Positions 62,167 through 64,000 of a stretch of DNA of 64,000 nucleotides are shown one piece after another. The notes below the pieces were generated by a model, which was not told the DNA's origin, searched no databases, and saw only the letters and a list, made by a program, of their open reading frames with translations. How positions within the stretch are numbered: position 1 is the first letter of the stretch; every line of letters begins with the position of its first letter. The stretch spans positions 4,180,501 through 4,244,500 of the forward strand of contig NZ_CP062253.1 in assembly GCF_014863585.1 (NCBI RefSeq), given 5' to 3'. The translations under genes and the position numbers were made by a program. The stretch comes from Pseudomonas gozinkensis (GTDB lineage: Bacteria > Pseudomonadota > Gammaproteobacteria > Pseudomonadales > Pseudomonadaceae).

Positions 62167-64000
62167 TCAGAAACGCTTGATGTCGGCTTCGCTTTCCAGC
62201 TGTTTGCGGTACGCCGCGAAGTCCTGCTGGCCCACACGCGATGCAAGGAAGCGACGGTATTGCGCTTTCTCTTCATCGGTCGGAGCCGCTGCTTCGTTCA
62301 CGCCGTTCAGGCGCACGATGGTCAGGCTGCCGTCTGCCAGCGTCACGCTGGCGAAGGTCGGCTTGTCCTTGGCGGCCGGTTTCGGCATGCGGAACAATGC
62401 TTGCAGTACCGCTGGATCAACGCCTTCCTGAGCGCGGTGCGCCGCTTCAGTGACTTTCCAGCTCTGGCCGTCCACCGCCTTGTCCAGCGGCGTCTTGCCA
62501 TCACGCAGGCTGGCGATCAGTTGCTCCGCCTTGGTCTTGGCAGCAGCGCTGGCGTGCTCTTTGGTCAACTGGGCGCGAATGGCGGTAGCCACGCTTTCCA
62601 GCGGCAATTGAGCAGGCTTCAGGTGCTCCTTGGCGCGCAGCACGATCACGGTTTCCGGATCCAGCTCGATGGCGGTGCTGTTGGCACCCTCTTCCAGCAC
62701 TTCGGTGCTGAACGCGGCAGTCACTACAGCACGGTTGGCTGCAACGCCTTCACCACCTTCACGGCCGAACGGCTTGGAGGTGTGCACGGTCAGTTTCAGG
62801 TCCTGCGCTGGCTGGGCCAGGTCGGACGCTTCGAACGAAGAGTCTTCCAGTTGCTTGGTCGCCTCGACGAAACGCTGCTCGACTTGCTGGGTTTTCAGCT
62901 CGCGGGTCAGCTTGTCTTTCAGGCTGGCCAGGGTCGGCACTTCAGGCGCCTCGACACCCAGCAGCTTGATCAGGTGGAAGCCGAAGTCGGTGCGAACCGG
63001 CTCGGAAACCTGATCCTTGTTCAGCGAATACAGGGCTTTCTCGAAGGCTGGATCGTAAACGCCAGGACCGGCATAACCCAAGTCACCGCCGTTGTTGGCC
63101 GAACCCGGATCCTGCGAGAACTCCTTGGCCAGCGCTTCGAATTTCTCGCCCTTGGCCAGACGCGCCTGGACTTCTTCGATCTTCGCCTTGGCCTGAGCTT
63201 CGGTGGTCTTGTCGTTGACTTCGATCAGAATGTGCGCCGCACGACGCTGTTCCGACAGATTGGCGATCTCTTTCTGATACGCCGCCTGCAGGTCTTCATC
63301 CTTGACGGCGACCTGATCGAAGAACGAAGACTTCTTCAGTTCCAGGTAATCGATGACCACTTGATCCGGAGTCATGAATTCCTTGGCGTGCTCGTCGTAG
63401 TAAGCCTTGACCTCATCATCGGTCAGCTTCACGGCCGAAGGGTCAGCCTTGATGTTCAGCGTGGCGAAATCGCGGGTCTGCTTTTCCAGACGGGCAAAGG
63501 CCAGCACCTGAGCATCGGTCACAAAACCGCTGCCCGCCACACCGGCGCGCAGTTGGCCGATCAGCATTTCCTGAGCCAGCATCTGGCGGAACTGCATACG
63601 GCTGTAGCCCAGTTGGCGGATCACCTGATCGAAGCGGTCGGAGCTGAACTTGCCGTCGACCTGGAATTCAGGCGTCTGCAGGATCACTTGGTCCAGGGCC
63701 GCTTCGGAGAAAGCGAATTTCGATTGTTCTGCGCCTTGCAGCAGCAGTTTGCGATCGATCAGCCCCTTGAGGGCCGATTCGCGCAGCATTTTTTCGTCCA
63801 GCAAGGAGGCGTCGAAATCCTTGCCCAGTTGTTGCATCAGCTGACGGCGTTGCATATCCACCGCCTGGCTCAGCTCGTTCTGGCTGATTTCTTCACCGTT
63901 GACCTTGGCCGCCTCATTCTTGTGAGTCGTGGCCTGGAAAATGGCGTCGAAACCGGTCAGAGCCATCAGTGCAACGATGACTCCGATAATGGTCTTGGCA
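62167..64000 (-). CDS. ppiD: Peptidyl-prolyl cis-trans isomerase D (periplasmic chaperone), N-terminus outside window
   Basis: Membrane-anchored periplasmic folding factor of the SurA/PpiD group. The window holds 611 residues of an open frame that runs past the right edge; the first visible codons (AKTIIGVIVALMALTGFDAI) are in the N-terminal membrane helix, so about 14 residues are missing. The SurA-type N-domain (NGEEISQNELSQAVDMQRRQ), a parvulin domain (about AAHILIEVNDKTTEAQAKAK ... NNGGDLGYAGPGVYDPAFE) and a C-terminal domain are present. The ATG at 63966 inside the helix is not the true start. Confidence 0.95.
   Translation of the reverse strand, partial: AKTIIGVIVALMALTGFDAIFQATTHKNEAAKVNGEEISQNELSQAVDMQRRQLMQQLGKDFDASLLDEKMLRESALKGLIDRKLLLQGAEQSKFAFSEAALDQVILQTPEFQVDGKFSSDRFDQVIRQLGYSRMQFRQMLAQEMLIGQLRAGVAGSGFVTDAQVLAFARLEKQTRDFATLNIKADPSAVKLTDDEVKAYYDEHAKEFMTPDQVVIDYLELKKSSFFDQVAVKDEDLQAAYQKEIANLSEQRRAAHILIEVNDKTTEAQAKAKIEEVQARLAKGEKFEALAKEFSQDPGSANNGGDLGYAGPGVYDPAFEKALYSLNKDQVSEPVRTDFGFHLIKLLGVEAPEVPTLASLKDKLTRELKTQQVEQRFVEATKQLEDSSFEASDLAQPAQDLKLTVHTSKPFGREGGEGVAANRAVVTAAFSTEVLEEGANSTAIELDPETVIVLRAKEHLKPAQLPLESVATAIRAQLTKEHASAAAKTKAEQLIASLRDGKTPLDKAVDGQSWKVTEAAHRAQEGVDPAVLQALFRMPKPAAKDKPTFASVTLADGSLTIVRLNGVNEAAAPTDEEKAQYRRFLASRVGQQDFAAYRKQLESEADIKRF

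Overview
The window is chromosomal DNA of a Pseudomonas, most likely of the P. fluorescens group. The support is the GC-rich coding style, a PrrF-type iron sRNA, a CrcY-type Hfq-titrating sRNA beside a liuE/mvaB-like gene, a LiuR-controlled liu operon, a 28-residue acidic mini-protein, and many REP doublets built on GTGGGAGC..GCTTGC. No phage, integron, insertion sequence, CRISPR array, rRNA or tRNA was found. Both edges cut genes: an EmrA-type adaptor on the left and ppiD on the right.

Layout. 1-3.0 kb: MarR-regulated EmrA/TolC-type efflux operon (marR, outer-membrane lipoprotein, emrA) behind twin palindromic operators. 3.2-4.6 kb: HdeD-like membrane domain fused to a permuted papain-like domain. 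4.6-10.1 kb: tamA-tamB. 10.1-13.4 kb: GNAT acetyltransferase, xthA, and a PstS-like/OmpA fusion. 13.5-15.9 kb: acyl-CoA dehydrogenase with a divergent LysR regulator. 15.9-25.4 kb: leucine/isovalerate catabolism (liuR, liuE, acyl-CoA synthetase, liuABCD) with LiuR-type palindromes, and a CrcY-like sRNA with a sigma-54 promoter inserted after liuE. 25.5-28.3 kb: a lambda CI-like repressor that has lost both catalytic residues, a DUF3077/DUF6124 small protein, a PrrF sRNA and an M14 carboxypeptidase.

28.4-32.7 kb: MFS exporter, then an ECF sigma/anti-sigma pair divergent from a catalase-like peroxidase plus cytochrome b561, with two matching ECF promoters in the intergenic space. 32.6-39.1 kb: Csu-type chaperone-usher pilus operon with four small subunits, chaperone, usher and tip protein. 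39.3-44.3 kb: ZapE-like ATPase, cytoplasmic leucine-rich-repeat protein kinase, YebC paralogue and an orphan short VgrG. 44.2-51.4 kb: 2-aminoethylphosphonate catabolism (FAD oxidoreductase, organophosphate-antiporter-type MFS, two LysR regulators, phnW, phnX). 51.5-52.2 kb: an unusual protein made of a Pro/Lys/Val tract and a heptad xDG repeat, in an AT-rich pocket. 52.5-64 kb: cytochrome b561, D-cysteine desulfhydrase/ACC-deaminase-like enzyme, fadH, a membrane-anchored nitrilase-fold protein without catalytic Cys plus an AraC regulator, the 28-residue mini-protein, a DUF2242 lipoprotein, LysR/MFS pair and ppiD.

Together: the liu genes convert leucine/isovalerate to acetoacetate and acetyl-CoA; liuE sits beside an sRNA that relieves catabolite repression. 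phnW and phnX convert 2-aminoethylphosphonate to acetaldehyde and phosphate, with nearby transport and oxidoreductase genes. The ECF, MarR and LiuR modules each carry readable promoter or operator signals. The best candidates for undescribed biology are the xDG-heptad protein, the non-cleavable repressor, the pseudo-nitrilase, the HdeD-protease fusion and the LRR kinase. All assignments come from reading sequence motifs; no database search was run.
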